Shown: positions 52,504 through 63,891, counted from the first letter of the stretch. The stretch is 64,000 nt of DNA from Extensimonas soli (GCF_029211265.1 NZ_JARGEL010000021.1:76760-140759), one strand, 5' to 3'. The notes: generated from the letters alone by a model not told the origin. A program made the numbers and translations.

Positions 52504-55347
52504 ATGTTTTCTCTTTTTTCCCGCAGCAAAATGTCCGACGCACCCGAAGTGACCCCGGCCCCGGCCAAGACCCATGAGCCGCATCCGCTCGATGCACTGA
52601 CCGGCGGAGCCTTCTCGGCCGCCACATCCGGCGAACGCGCTGCGCGCATCCGCGAGTGGCTGGCCACCCAGCCCACGCCCGAGCAGCTGCAGGAAGTGTT
52701 CAAAGAGCTCAGCGCGCGCGACAAAGGGGCGGCGCGTGCGGTGCGCGAGCGGCTCGATGAAATCCGCCGTGCCAAGGCGCAGGAGGCCATTGCCGCCGAA
52801 TGGGCCGAAAAAGCCCAGGCGCTGCTGGCCGCACCCAAGCTCAACATCGCCGACGCCCTGGCCTGGCAGCGCGACGCTGCCAAGGCGGGCGCGCCGCTGT
52901 CGCGCGAGCCGCTTGCCACGCTCAAGGCGCAGCTGGCCGAGCGCGTCAAGGTGATCGAAGACCTGCAGCACCGCGTGCAGGTGCAGCGCGAGGCCGCGGT
53001 GCTGCTCGCGCAGCGCATCGAAGTGCTCTCGACCAAGCCCTGGCGCGATGCGCAGGCCGCGCTCGAGCAGCTGCGCGCCGACGTCGCACGCTGGCAGGCG
53101 CAGGCCGAGGAGCTCACGGGCGACGCGAGCTGGGCGAGCGTGGAAGCGCGCTTTCCGCCGCTGCTCGAAACCTCGCGCACGCAGCTGCTCGCGGTGTGGG
53201 ATGCCTTCCAGGCTGCGCTCGCGCAGGCCGTGGCCGCAGCCGAAGATGCGCAGGCGCCGCTGCCGCCCGTGCCCGTGTGGGCCGAAGAACTGCGCGCCGC
53301 ACGCGGCCTGCCGAGCGAGGCCGCCGCGCGGCCCGAGCGCGCCGCCAAGCCCCAGACTGCGCAGATCGCGCCCGAATTGCGCGAAAAAGCCGAGCAGGCC
53401 GTGCGCAGCGCCCTCGCTGCGCTCGAACAGGCCACCGCCGAAGGCCAGGGCAAGGCCACCTCCGCCGCCGCCGCCGCGCTGCGTGCCACGCTCAAGGAGC
53501 ACGGCAAACACATCGGCGCGGCCCTGGAGCAGCAGGTGCACCAGGCGCTGGTGGCCGCGGGTGAGCTCGAAGGCTGGCAGCGCTGGAGCGCCGACCAGCT
53601 GCGCGAAGAACTCGTCGCCAAGGCCGAGGCTCTGCTGCAGCGCCCCGAGGGCCAGGCGCTCGGCGGGCGCAAGATGCAGGAAACCTTGCGCCAGCTGCGC
53701 GAGCAATGGAAGCAGGCCGACCAGGGCGGCGCGCCCAACCATGCGCTGTGGAAGCGCTTCGACGAGGCCTGCAATGCCGCGCACAAAGTCGTCGAGGAAT
53801 GGCTAGACAAAGTGCGCGCCGAAGCCGCGCAGCACCGCGCCCAGCGCGAGGCGCTGATCGAGGAGCTCAAAACCTGGGCGCAGACGCAGGCGCAAGCCCT
53901 TGCAGCCGCGGGCGACTGGAAGGGGCTGCAGCGCGCGCTGCACCAGTTTGCCGAACGCTGGCGCGACGCCGGGCACCTGGCCGAAAAGGTTTTTGCCGAG
54001 TTGCAACCGCTGTGGAAGCAGGCCCTGGCCGAAGCCAGCGCACCGCTCGAAGCCGCACAAAAAGAAAGCCTCGCCCGCCGCCACGCGCTGATCGAAGAGG
54101 CGCAGGCCCTGGCCGCCGCGCCGAGCTTGCGCATAGACGCCGTAAAGGCCTTGCAGCAGCGCTGGCAGGCTGAGGCGCAGGCAGTGCCGCTCGAGCGCAA
54201 GCTCGAGCAAAAGCTCTGGGAGTCGTTTCGCCAGCCGCTCGACGAGGCCTTTCAGCGCAAGTCGGCCGAGCGCAGCAAGGCTGAGGCCGCGCTCTCTGCG
54301 CGCGACCGCGCCGTGATCGACGCCGCGCGCGCCCTCGAAGCGGCAAGCGCGAGCGCCGATGCGCAGCAAATCCGCGCCGCCATGGCCGCGCTCGACGCCG
54401 CGTTGCACGCGCCCGCCGCGCCCGAACCTGGCGCTGCCCCCGCCGCGCCCGCTGCAGCAGCGCAGCCCACACCGGGCGCTGCAGAATCCGAACCAAATCA
54501 GCCCTTGGCGCCCGCTGAATCTGCACAAGCAGCTCCTGAAGGCGAAGCGAAATCGGTCGCAGAAGCGACGCCCGCCGCAGCTGCTGAAGCCGCGGCCGAA
54601 GGCACCGAGCCCCAACACGCGGCTCCCGCAACGACGCCCGCAAAGCCCGCACCGCGCCCCGTGATCGCCGTGCGCGGCGACGACCGCCCCGGCGTGCAGA
54701 AGAATCTGCCCGCCACCCACCCGCACGGCGCGCGGCCCGCAGGCCGACGCGATGTGCGCCACGAAGGCGGGCGCGCTGCGTTCGGGCGTGATGCCGGCCG
54801 AGCGGGCGAGCGCGCAGGGCGAGGCGGGTACGAGGGACGAGCTGGGTATGAAGGGCGCGAAGAACGCGCAGAGCGCGCCCCGCGCCTGGGCGACGCGGCC
54901 TTCCGCGCGCAGCGCGAAGCCCTGGAGCGCGCCCAGCTGGCGCTCAAAAAGCTCGCGGCGCAGGCGCACGGCGAAGTGCTCACGCACCTGCTCACAGCCT
55001 GGGAAAAGCGCGACCCTGCGCTCGTGCCCGCTGCGCAGGAGCTGGGCGCGCGCGTAAGCGCGGCGCAGCGCAATGCCTGGGTGCAGGCCCTGTCTGCGGC
55101 GCCCACGGCGTCTGCGGCAGACGCTGAGCAAACGCTGCTGCGCCTGGAGATCGCCGCCGAAGTGCCCACGCCCGCAGAGCAGTTGAGCGCGCGCCGGCTG
55201 CTGCAGCTGCAACTGCTCACGCGCCGCCACGATCCCGCGCCGGCGCAGACATGGGCGCAGGACATGGCCAAGCTGCTCGCTGCGCCCTACGACGCCGCGC
55301 AGGCGCGCCGCCTGCAAAACGTGCTCAAGGTGCTGCTGCGCAAATGA
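52504..55347 (+). CDS. Large DUF349-domain protein
   Basis: 947 residues from ATG 52504 (MFSLFSRSKMSD). Mostly alpha-helical, Ala/Glu/Gln/Arg-rich with repeated DUF349-type units (WKQAxxxGxxxxxxLWKRFDEAC, for example EQWKQADQGGAPNHALWKRF). A low-complexity Ala/Pro/Glu segment lies at about 635-720 and an Arg/Gly-rich stretch (RGGYEGRAGYEGREERAER) at about 775-795. The C-terminal ~150 residues are again helical. Function is not established; DUF349 proteins have been linked to stress and ribosome-associated roles in some bacteria, which I cannot test here. The stop overlaps the next start (ATGA). Upstream, 52369-52503 holds small inverted repeats (CGAAGGGC/GCCCT, CCGGC/GCCGG) but no gene. Confidence 0.8.
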   Translation: MFSLFSRSKMSDAPEVTPAPAKTHEPHPLDALTGGAFSAATSGERAARIREWLATQPTPEQLQEVFKELSARDKGAARAVRERLDEIRRAKAQEAIAAEWAEKAQALLAAPKLNIADALAWQRDAAKAGAPLSREPLATLKAQLAERVKVIEDLQHRVQVQREAAVLLAQRIEVLSTKPWRDAQAALEQLRADVARWQAQAEELTGDASWASVEARFPPLLETSRTQLLAVWDAFQAALAQAVAAAEDAQAPLPPVPVWAEELRAARGLPSEAAARPERAAKPQTAQIAPELREKAEQAVRSALAALEQATAEGQGKATSAAAAALRATLKEHGKHIGAALEQQVHQALVAAGELEGWQRWSADQLREELVAKAEALLQRPEGQALGGRKMQETLRQLREQWKQADQGGAPNHALWKRFDEACNAAHKVVEEWLDKVRAEAAQHRAQREALIEELKTWAQTQAQALAAAGDWKGLQRALHQFAERWRDAGHLAEKVFAELQPLWKQALAEASAPLEAAQKESLARRHALIEEAQALAAAPSLRIDAVKALQQRWQAEAQAVPLERKLEQKLWESFRQPLDEAFQRKSAERSKAEAALSARDRAVIDAARALEAASASADAQQIRAAMAALDAALHAPAAPEPGAAPAAPAAAAQPTPGAAESEPNQPLAPAESAQAAPEGEAKSVAEATPAAAAEAAAEGTEPQHAAPATTPAKPAPRPVIAVRGDDRPGVQKNLPATHPHGARPAGRRDVRHEGGRAAFGRDAGRAGERAGRGGYEGRAGYEGREERAERAPRLGDAAFRAQREALERAQLALKKLAAQAHGEVLTHLLTAWEKRDPALVPAAQELGARVSAAQRNAWVQALSAAPTASAADAEQTLLRLEIAAEVPTPAEQLSARRLLQLQLLTRRHDPAPAQTWAQDMAKLLAAPYDAAQARRLQNVLKVLLRK

Positions 55348-56441
55348 GCCAGGCCAAGGGGCAGGGCCAGGGCGGGGTGCCCGAAGCGCATGGGCCGGCA
55401 CCGGACGCGGCGCCGCCCGCACCAACACCGGCTGTAGGGCAGGGCGGGGCCGAGCAAGGGCATGCCTGCCATACCGATCACGAACCCGCCGACGCCAGTC
55501 CCCCTGCCTGCGGCCCGCATGCGCACCACGGGCACCATGCACACTTTCACCCCGAGCACCACCACGGCCAGGCCCCGCAGGACTTCGGCCACGCGTTCGC
55601 GCTCGGCATCGCGCTCAACCTTGGCTTCGTCGTGCTCGAAGCGGCAAGCGGCTGGTGGGCCGGCTCGCTCGCCTTGCTTGCCGACGCGGCGCACAACCTG
55701 AGCGACGTGGCAGGTTTGGCGCTCGCCTGGGCAGGTGCCTGGGCACTGCGCCTCAAACCCGACGCACGCCACACCTATGGCTGGCAGCGCGCCTCCATCC
55801 TCGCGGCTTTTGCCAACGCGGTGCTGCTGTTTGCGGCCATGGGCTGGCTGGCCTGGGAGGCCGTGCAGCGCCTCGCGCAGCCGCAGGCCGTGCAGGGCTG
55901 GACGGTGGTGGGCGTGGCCGCTGCGGGCATCGTGGTCAACAGTGCCACGGCGCTGCTGTTTTTGCGCGGCCAGCACGGCGACCTGAACGTGCGCGGCGCC
56001 TTTTTGCACATGGCGGCCGACGCGCTGGTGTCGCTGGGCGTGGTGATTGCGGGCGCGCTGTACCTGTGGCGCGGCTGGGGCTGGTTGGACCCGGTGATGA
56101 GCCTCACGGTGGCCGTCGTGATCGTGCTCGGCAGCTGGGGGCTGCTGCGCGAATCCACGCGCCTGCTGTTCGACGGCGTACCCGAGCGCGTGGACCCACT
56201 CGCCGTGCGCGCTTACCTCGAGCAGCTGCCCGGCGTGGAGCGCGTGGACGACCTGCACATCTGGGCCATGGGCACCACGCAGATCGCGCTCTCGGCGCAT
56301 TTGATCGCGCCCGGCGGGCCGCTCGGCGATGCTGCACTGCACCAGGCCGCCGCAGACCTGCGCAGCCGCTTCGGCATCCAGCACGCCACGCTACAGATCA
56401 TGCAGCATCCTATCGAATCGCTGCGTGCGTCTCACGGTTAA
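55344..56441 (+). CDS. Cation diffusion facilitator (CzcD/ZitB type)
   Basis: 365 residues from ATG 55344, overlapping the DUF349 stop by four bases. The N-terminal ~75 residues are rich in His, Pro and Gly (GPHAHHGHHAHFHPEHHHG), a metal-collecting segment. Six membrane segments follow; the metal site is formed by DAAHNLSD in segment 2 and HMAADALVS in segment 5. The C-terminal cytoplasmic domain (about 280-360) has the ferredoxin-like CDF fold. It probably exports Zn2+, and possibly Co2+ or Cd2+, in exchange for protons. The coupling to the DUF349 gene may be only local compaction. Confidence 0.92.
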   Translation: MSQAKGQGQGGVPEAHGPAPDAAPPAPTPAVGQGGAEQGHACHTDHEPADASPPACGPHAHHGHHAHFHPEHHHGQAPQDFGHAFALGIALNLGFVVLEAASGWWAGSLALLADAAHNLSDVAGLALAWAGAWALRLKPDARHTYGWQRASILAAFANAVLLFAAMGWLAWEAVQRLAQPQAVQGWTVVGVAAAGIVVNSATALLFLRGQHGDLNVRGAFLHMAADALVSLGVVIAGALYLWRGWGWLDPVMSLTVAVVIVLGSWGLLRESTRLLFDGVPERVDPLAVRAYLEQLPGVERVDDLHIWAMGTTQIALSAHLIAPGGPLGDAALHQAAADLRSRFGIQHATLQIMQHPIESLRASHG

Positions 56442-56532
56442 GAGCTTTCATATCGCCCTCGTCCCGCTGCCGCACGCGCTAACATCCGCGCCTTCGTTTT
56501 TTCACCAACCGCCCAACCAAAGAGGAATCCAG

Positions 56533-58172
<1,640 letters not shown>

Positions 58173-58176
<4 letters not shown>

Positions 58177-58338
58177 TGTAGTGTTTGATACTTGATGCGA
58201 CAAATAAAACCGATGGATTTTTGGTCTGGGCAAGGCGCAAACCGCAGCGATACCGGGTGGTATCGCGAGGATTTGCAACGCGGCCCGGGCCGAAAAGACG
58301 CGGTTTTATGTCGCAGATAGCGTCGAACACTACACTAG
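58173..58338. mobile_element. M2 element copy 1 (MITE-like, 166 bp)
   Basis: Begins CTAGTGTAGTGTT and ends with the complement AACACTACACTAG. A central hairpin GCGATACC/GGTATCGC lies near 58236-58255. It matches 63369-63534 in inverted orientation with about five differences. No coding capacity is seen. Its left CTAG contains the ligase stop codon and its right CTAG (58335-58338) is shared with M1 copy 2. With M1 it fills most of the 440-bp gap after the ligase. Confidence 0.85.
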
Positions 58339-58503
58339 CAGCCTGTCGGACTTTGGAATCGTCGGCTGCGAATGCGCCGCAGCGGCCCATTTTTTACCGT
58401 CTTCTTGCCCCATAGTCCCGCTATGGGGCGGCGAATCCGGCAAAAACTGGCCTCGCTGGGGCACATTCTCGCTTTCGACGTCCAAAGTCCGACAGGCTGC
58501 TAG
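58335..58503. mobile_element. M1 element copy 2 (MITE-like, 169 bp)
   Basis: Perfect terminal inverted repeat CTAGCAGCCTGTCGGACTTT at both ends (the right one in complement), with an internal hairpin CCCCATAG/CTATGGGG near 58410-58430. It is the same length as the copy inside the dehydrogenase gene at 11228. Inserted at or beside the CTAG end of M2. The following 113 bases up to the ParE stop (58504-58616) show nothing further. Confidence 0.87.
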
Positions 58504-58616
58504 GGGGAACGGTTGAACAGTGGTGGCGGACGGACGCCTGTGTGCTTCCGTCTTTCTCGACGAGTGGTACTGCAGCGGGTGTGCGAGGCCAAAGCAGCAC
58601 AACCAGCTGCAGCCTG

Positions 58617-58973
58617 TCAGGACTTGCGCTTCAAGCTTGCGACTTCGGCGAGGCCCGCAGGTGTCAGCTCTGCGATCAGGGTCTCGATGTCGCGCACTTG
58701 GTGCTGTAGGGTCAGCACTGCAATGCCTTGCGGGATGATGTCGTAGATGACGAAATGGCGCTGAGCTGGAACCATCAGGAAAGGTGCCGAACGATACTGG
58801 CGCAAGCGGCCCGCTTCCGGGTTTGCTGCTGCGTTCTTCATCGCCGTATATAGATCGGCAACGTATCGATCAGCGACATCGTCGCCCCATGCGCGACGCG
58901 AGCGTGCATGGATCGAACGCAGGTCGAGGGCAGCCCGGCGCGTCAGGAAGAAGCGAGCAGCAGGCTCCGTCAT
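58617..58973 (-). CDS. parE: ParE-family toxin
   Basis: 118 residues from ATG 58973. RelE/ParE fold: FLTRRAALDLRSIHARSR, then WGDDVADRYVADLY, NPEAGRLRQYRSAPFLMVPAQRHFVIYDI in pattern (R-x-Y-R-S, HFVIYD). The C-terminal tail of ~25 residues is longer than in typical ParE. ParE toxins block DNA gyrase. The ATG overlaps the antitoxin stop (ATGA), which is why it is preferred over a TTG six bases upstream. It lies next to the M1/M2 element pair. Confidence 0.87.
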   Translation of the reverse strand: MTEPAARFFLTRRAALDLRSIHARSRRAWGDDVADRYVADLYTAMKNAAANPEAGRLRQYRSAPFLMVPAQRHFVIYDIIPQGIAVLTLQHQVRDIETLIAELTPAGLAEVASLKRKS

Positions 58974-59239
58974 TGCCAACCGCCGGCCTCCTTCTGATCG
59001 AGCAGCGCCATGTCGGTCTTGAAGTCGCCGTTCGATTCGAACACGCGGCCTGCGGCCAGGTCGCGGTAGCCGGTGAGGATGGCGTCTTGCACGAACTGGC
59101 TTTCGCGCCGCTCCATGTCGCGGCGGATCAGGTCGCGGACGTATTCGCTGGGGGTTTCGTACAGGCCGGTTTCGCCGACCATGCGACCCACGAACTCAGC
59201 CAAAGGCAGGGACAGACGAGCATTGATGCGTTCAGACAT
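58970..59239 (-). CDS. parD: ParD-family antitoxin
   Basis: 89 residues from ATG 59239. The N-terminal ribbon-helix-helix pattern MSERINARLSLPLAEFV and YETPSEYVRDLIRRDMERRE is typical of ParD/CC2985-type antitoxins; the C-terminal part (DFKTDMALLDQKEAGGW) is the toxin-binding tail. It neutralises ParE and probably represses its own operon. GCGAGGCTCCC lies before the ATG. The 270 bases upstream (59240-59509) carry no gene and must hold divergent promoters for this pair and the fadB-like operon. Confidence 0.85.
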   Translation of the reverse strand: MSERINARLSLPLAEFVGRMVGETGLYETPSEYVRDLIRRDMERRESQFVQDAILTGYRDLAAGRVFESNGDFKTDMALLDQKEAGGWQ

Positions 59240-59459
59240 GGGAGCCTCGCTGGTTGGTTTCGATGGGGCATTGTCGTATGGATCGCCATCTGTCGCAAAT
59301 ATTGCCCCAGTGGTACCGCGTATGCCGCCGTAACCCTGAAATCCATGGCTGGAAGTGTGACGCTGCCATCCTGCGGCCCGCGGGGGTGCAGGCGTCGGCT
59401 TTGTCCCTGCCGCGACAGTGCTTTGCTGACATGGCCAGCACAGGGTCACACGAAGTCCC

Positions 59460-59482
59460 TACAATAAAAACGCACGACCGTT
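59460..59482 (+). promoter_or_regulatory. Candidate promoter and operator of the second fadB-like operon
   Basis: TACAAT (59460-59465) is a good -10 box; no convincing -35 is seen. Just downstream, AACG-CACGAC-CGTT (59469-59482) is a perfect 4-bp-arm dyad placed where transcription should start, a usual place for a repressor site. It is unlike the AAC-N4-GTT site of the first island, so another regulator is likely. Confidence 0.35.
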
Positions 59483-59509
59483 CTTTTTTACTCACGAAGG
59501 AAGCGCAGC

Positions 59510-61621
59510 ATGACCGCTGAATACCAAGTCCACGGCGACGTTGCCGTGATCACGCTGAACAACCCGCCCGTCAACGGGCTGGGCATATCGACCCGCAAGG
59601 CCATCGTCGATGGCCTCAACCGCGCTGAAGACGATGCCGCAGTGCAGGTCATCGTGCTCACCGGCGCGGGCGCGGCCTTTTCGGGGGGCGCCGACATCAA
59701 GGAATTCGGTGCGCCGCAGGCCATGCAGCAGCCGCACCTGCCTTCGGTGGTCGCCATCCTCGAACAGGTGCGCAAGCCTGTCGTGGCGGCTGTCCATTCG
59801 GTGTGCATGGGGGGCGGGCTCGAACTGGCGCTGGGCTGCCACTACCGCGTGGTGGCGCCGGGTTGCAGCGTGGCGCTGCCCGAGGTCAAGCTCGGCCTGC
59901 TGCCGGGTGCGGGCGGCACGCAGCGCCTGCCGCGCGTGCTAGGCGTGGAGATGGCACTCAACATGATCGTGAGTGGCGAGGCCGTGAAGAGCGAGATGCT
60001 CGCCGCGCTGCCCGGCCAGAAACTGTTCGACAAGCTCGCCACTTCGCCAGAGGCGCTGCTGACCGAGGCCATGGCCTTCGCGCGCGAAGTCGCGGCCAAG
60101 CACCAAGGGGGCGCACCGCTGCCGCTCGTGCGCAGCCTGCCGTGCAAGCACCCGCAGGGCGACGGCTACTTTGGCTTTGCGCGCAACATGGTGCGCGGCA
60201 TGGCCAAGAACCTTCCCGCGCCGCTCAAGTGCGTGGATGCCGTCGAAGCGGCCACGAAAGGCAAGTTCGACGACGGCCTGCGGCGCGAGGGTGAGCTGTT
60301 CGCACAGCTCATGCTCACGCCCGAGTCGCGCGCGCTGCGCCACCTGTTCCTGGCCGAGCGCGCCGCGTCCAAGATCCCGGACGTGCCCGCCGACACACCC
60401 AAGCGCACCATCGCCATGGTGGCCGTGATCGGTGCCGGCACCATGGGCGGCGGCATCACGATGAACTTCCTCAACGCGGGCATTCCCGTGAAGCTGCTCG
60501 AGATGAAGCAGGAGGCGCTCGACCGCGGCGTCGCCACGATCCGCAAAAATTACGAGGCCCAGGTCAAGAAGGGCAAGCTCACGCAGGACAAATACGAGCA
60601 GCGCATGGGGCTTCTGAGCACCACGCTCGCCTACGCCGACATCGCCCAGGCCGACCTCGTGATCGAGGCCGTGTTCGAAGAAATGGGCGTCAAGGAGGTT
60701 GTGTTCAAGCAGCTCGACGCCGTCATGAAGCCCGGTGCCATTCTGGCCAGCAACACCTCCACGCTCGACGTCAACAAGATCGCCGCGGTGACGAAGCGCC
60801 CGCAGGATGTGCTGGGCATGCACTTTTTCAGCCCTGCGAACGTCATGAAGCTGCTCGAAGTCGTGCGCGGTGAAAAGACCGCCAAGGACGTGCTTGCCAC
60901 TGTCATGGCCGTGGCCAAGAAGATCAAGAAGACCGCGGTGGTCGCCGGCGTGTGCGACGGCTTCATTGGCAACCGCATGGTCGAGCAATACGGGCGCCAG
61001 GCGGGCTTTTTGCTCGACGAGGGCTGCACGCCCGCGCAGGTGGACAGGGCCATCGAAAAATTCGGCTTTGCCATGGGGCCGTTTCGCATGAACGACCTTG
61101 CGGGCAACGACATCAGCTGGGCGATCCGCAAGCGCCGCTACGTCGAAAAACCGGGCATGAAATACAGCAAGACGGCGGACCTGCTGTGCGAGCTGGGGCG
61201 CTTCGGCCAGAAGACCGGCGCCGGCTGGTACGACTACCAACCGGGCAAGCGCGACGCCATCCCCAGCCCGGTGGTCGAAAAGATGCTCGAAGAGCACCGC
61301 AAGAGCCTGGGCATTGCGCCGCGCAAGATTTCCGACGAAGAAATCGTCCAGCGTCTGGTGTTCGCGCTCGTCAATGAAGGCGCGCACATCCTCGAAGACG
61401 GCATTGCAAGCCGCGCGAGCGACATCGACCTGGTCTATCTCACAGGCTACGGCTTTCCGCTGCACCGCGGCGGCCCCATGCTCTACGCCGATGAAGTGGG
61501 TTTGTGCAACCTCGTGCAGGCGATGCGGCGTTTCCGCCAGAACCCGAATGACGACGCTGCTTTCTGGCAGCCCGCGCCCTTGCTCGCGCGCCTGGCCGAC
61601 GAAGGCAAGACGTTCAACTGA
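59510..61621 (+). CDS. Bifunctional 3-hydroxyacyl-CoA dehydrogenase / enoyl-CoA hydratase (FadB-like)
   Basis: 703 residues; AAGGAAGCGCAGC precedes the ATG. The crotonase part has [17 protein letters not shown] (E105) and ALPE (E125), both catalytic glutamates. The NAD domain has [10 protein letters not shown] (GAGTMG 308-313), [12 protein letters not shown] and [14 protein letters not shown]; a second C-terminal dehydrogenase domain starts near [15 protein letters not shown]. It performs two steps of fatty acid beta-oxidation in the cytoplasm. The thiolase gene lies 29 bases downstream. The pair looks like the general beta-oxidation operon, separate from the specialised set at 16976-20372. 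Confidence 0.93.
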   Translation: MTAEYQVHGDVAVITLNNPPVNGLGISTRKAIVDGLNRAEDDAAVQVIVLTGAGAAFSGGADIKEFGAPQAMQQPHLPSVVAILEQVRKPVVAAVHSVCMGGGLELALGCHYRVVAPGCSVALPEVKLGLLPGAGGTQRLPRVLGVEMALNMIVSGEAVKSEMLAALPGQKLFDKLATSPEALLTEAMAFAREVAAKHQGGAPLPLVRSLPCKHPQGDGYFGFARNMVRGMAKNLPAPLKCVDAVEAATKGKFDDGLRREGELFAQLMLTPESRALRHLFLAERAASKIPDVPADTPKRTIAMVAVIGAGTMGGGITMNFLNAGIPVKLLEMKQEALDRGVATIRKNYEAQVKKGKLTQDKYEQRMGLLSTTLAYADIAQADLVIEAVFEEMGVKEVVFKQLDAVMKPGAILASNTSTLDVNKIAAVTKRPQDVLGMHFFSPANVMKLLEVVRGEKTAKDVLATVMAVAKKIKKTAVVAGVCDGFIGNRMVEQYGRQAGFLLDEGCTPAQVDRAIEKFGFAMGPFRMNDLAGNDISWAIRKRRYVEKPGMKYSKTADLLCELGRFGQKTGAGWYDYQPGKRDAIPSPVVEKMLEEHRKSLGIAPRKISDEEIVQRLVFALVNEGAHILEDGIASRASDIDLVYLTGYGFPLHRGGPMLYADEVGLCNLVQAMRRFRQNPNDDAAFWQPAPLLARLADEGKTFN

Positions 61622-61650
61622 AAAGCCCGTTTCGACGCAAAGGATTCCTC

Positions 61651-62826
61651 ATGACTTCCGCACTCATCGTATCCACCGCCCGCACCCCGCTCGCCAAGAG
61701 CTGGAAGGGTTCCTTCAACATGACGCACGGCGCCACGCTGGGCGGCCACGTGGTGCAGCACGCCGTTGCGCGTGCGGGCATTGACCCGGCCGAGGTCGAG
61801 GACGTGCTCATGGGCTGCGCCAACCCCGAGGGCGCGACGGGCAACAACATCGCGCGCCAGTGCGCGCTGCGTGCGGGCCTGCCGGTGTCGGTCTCGGGCA
61901 TGACCGTGAACCGCTTTTGTTCCTCGGGCCTGCAGACCATCGCGCTGGCCGCGCAGCGCATCATCGCGGGCGAGGCGCAGGTCTTCGTCGCGGGTGGCGT
62001 GGAGAGCATTTCCTGCGTGCAGCAGGAAATGAACCTGCACATGATCGCGGACCCTGCGCTGGCCAAGCAAAAGCCAGAGATTTACTGGAGCATGCTGCAA
62101 ACGGCCGAGCAGGTGGCCAAGCGCTACGGCATCGGCCGCGACGTCATGGACGAGTACGGCGCCGCGAGCCAGCAAAAAGCCTGCGCCGCGCAGGCCGCAG
62201 GCAGGTTCGATGCCGAAATCGCACCCATCACCGTGACCGCGGGCGTGGTGGACAAGGTGCGCGGCATCATCACGCGCGAAGTCACCGTGAGCCGCGACGA
62301 AGGCACGCGCGAAGGCACGACCAAAGAGGCCATCAGCACCATCAAACCCGCGCTGCCGGGCGGCGTGGTTGCGGCGGGCAATGCGAGCCAGTTTTCCGAC
62401 GGCGCGGGCGCCTGCGTGGTCGTGAGCGAGGACTACGCGAGCAAAAAGGGCCTGCAGCCGCTCGGCCGCTTCCTCGGATTTGCCGTGGCGGGTTGCGAGC
62501 CCGACGAGATGGGCATAGGCCCGGTGTTCGCCGTGCCCAAGGTGCTCAAGCAGCTGGGCCTCAAGGTCGCTGACATCGACCTGTGGGAGCTCAACGAAGC
62601 CTTTGCCGTGCAGGTGCTCTACTGCCGCGACAAGCTCGGCATTCCGAACGAGCGCCTCAACGTCAACGGCGGCGCCATCGCGGTCGGCCACCCCTACGGC
62701 ATGAGCGGCCAGCGCCTGACCGGCCATGCGCTCATCGAAGGCAAGCGCCGCGGCGCCAAGCGTGTGTGCATCACCATGTGCATAGGCGGCGGCATGGGCG
62801 CGGCGGGTGTGTTCGAAGTGCTCTGA
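61651..62826 (+). CDS. Acetyl-CoA C-acyltransferase (thiolase), FadA-like
   Basis: 391 residues with AAAGGATTCCTC before ATG 61651. Acyl-accepting cysteine in NRFCSSG (C90), [11 protein letters not shown], the histidine in [14 protein letters not shown], and the second cysteine in [12 protein letters not shown]. It carries out the last step of the beta-oxidation cycle with the FadB-like enzyme encoded just upstream. It differs clearly from the thiolase at 19164. A strong terminator follows 24 bases after its stop. Confidence 0.93.
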   Translation: MTSALIVSTARTPLAKSWKGSFNMTHGATLGGHVVQHAVARAGIDPAEVEDVLMGCANPEGATGNNIARQCALRAGLPVSVSGMTVNRFCSSGLQTIALAAQRIIAGEAQVFVAGGVESISCVQQEMNLHMIADPALAKQKPEIYWSMLQTAEQVAKRYGIGRDVMDEYGAASQQKACAAQAAGRFDAEIAPITVTAGVVDKVRGIITREVTVSRDEGTREGTTKEAISTIKPALPGGVVAAGNASQFSDGAGACVVVSEDYASKKGLQPLGRFLGFAVAGCEPDEMGIGPVFAVPKVLKQLGLKVADIDLWELNEAFAVQVLYCRDKLGIPNERLNVNGGAIAVGHPYGMSGQRLTGHALIEGKRRGAKRVCITMCIGGGMGAAGVFEVL

Positions 62827-62850
62827 ACTTCGCGCAGCTAAGGCCAGAGG

Positions 62851-62894
62851 GCGCCGGAGCAGGGCAGTGGCTTTGCTCCGGCGCTTTTATTTTT
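62851..62894 (+). terminator. Intrinsic terminator of the fadBA-like operon
   Basis: GCGCCGGAGCA (62851-62861) pairs perfectly with TGCTCCGGCGC (62874-62884), an 11-bp stem with a 12-base loop, followed by TTTTATTTTT. It is the clearest intrinsic terminator in the window. Confidence 0.9.
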
Positions 62895-62940
62895 ATAGCT
62901 TCTTGCGCTTGTCGCTTCTAAGCAAAAGCCATTTTTGATG
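62890..62940. repeat. Small dispersed repeat, copy 4
   Basis: TTTTTATAGCTTCTTGCGCTTG followed by AAGCAAAAGCC and ATTTTTGATGC. Same kind of sequence as at 30734 (ATAGCT, TTGCGCTTG, T-rich end). It lies between the terminator and the decayed transposase, and may mark the original edge of the insertion. Confidence 0.45.
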
Positions 62941-62974
62941 CTTGAACCCAGACTGCCAATCAGTCTTACTTCTT

Positions 62975-63891
62975 TGCGGCCAGCTGGGCAAGCAAGACAA
63001 CTGCCAAGTCGCCGTCAGCGTCAGCCTCGCCTGCCAGACAGGCAGTCTGCCGGTGGCCTGGCAGCTGTACCTACCCAAAGAGTGGGCCCAAGACCCGCTG
63101 CGGCGCGAAGCGGCAGGCATCCCTGACGCTGTGCAGTTCGCCACCAAAGGCCAGATCGCACTCGCACAGTTCACAAACCTGATGGCGCAAGGCGCTGCGC
63201 GGCACTGCGTGCTGGCCGACGCAGGCTACGGCACAGAGACGGCGTTTCGCGAAGGCTTGCTCGCGCTGGGCCTGCCCTACGTGGTGGGCGTGACGGCTGC
63301 AGTGACAGTCTGGCCGCCGGGACATGCGCTGCTGCCGCCCCAGGCCTACAGCGGCCGCGGCAAAGCCCCTAGTGTAGTGTTCGACGCTATCTGCGACATA
63401 TAACCGCGTCTTTTCGGCCCGGGCCGCGTTGCAAATCCTCGCGATACCACTTGGTATCGCTGCGGTTTGCGCCTTGCCCAGACCAAAAATCCATCGGTTT
63501 TATTTGTCGCATCAAGCATAAAACACTACACTAGCCGGTTGCGGCTGGGCGATGCCCGCCACGAGCGGCCCCGGTCGCTCAAGGAGGTGGCATTGGGGTT
63601 GGAGCCCGCCCAGGGACACGCCACCGAATGGCACACCATCGAATGGCGAGAGGGCACGAACTTCACGCTGTGCTCGCGCTTTGCCCGTGTGCGCGTGCGT
63701 GCGGCCCACCATGAGCATCGGCGCAACGCCCAGAGGAGTGGCTGCTGATCGAATGGCCCGAGGGGCACTAGGAGCCGATGAAATACTGGCTGAGCACATT
63801 GCCCCTGGATATGCCGCTGCAGCGCATGGTCTTGGAGACCAAGATGCGCTGGCGCATCGAGCGTGACTACCAGGATCTCAAGCAGGACCTA
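62975..63891 (+). pseudogene. Decayed IS701-family transposase
   Basis: Homology starts abruptly at CGQLGKQDNCQVAVSVSL, so the N-terminal third with the first DDE aspartate is gone. LPVAWQLYLPKEWAQDP and VLADAGYGTETAFREGL (second aspartate) are readable. At 63369 an M2 element interrupts it; joining the flanks across one TA restores the frame (KAPSRLRLGDARHER). Near 63728 a one-base shift is needed to continue into EEWLLIEWPEGH, then a TAG stop, then EPMKYWLSTLP and RWRIERDYQDLKQDL with the catalytic glutamate. It ends where an IS630-type element begins. It cannot make active transposase. Confidence 0.87.
63369..63534. mobile_element. M2 element copy 2 (MITE-like, 166 bp)
   Basis: Begins CTAGTGTAGTGTT and ends AACACTACACTAG, in inverted orientation to the copy at 58173. 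The central palindrome GCGATACCA/TGGTATCGC lies near 63452-63471. Removal of the element plus one TA rejoins the host transposase frame exactly, showing a precise insertion with TA duplication. Confidence 0.88.

Noticed and set aside
59460..59482. Same regulator for both beta-oxidation sets
   Set aside because: The dyad before the second fadB-like gene (AACG-N6-CGTT) differs from the AAC-N4-GTTAGTTA site of the island.
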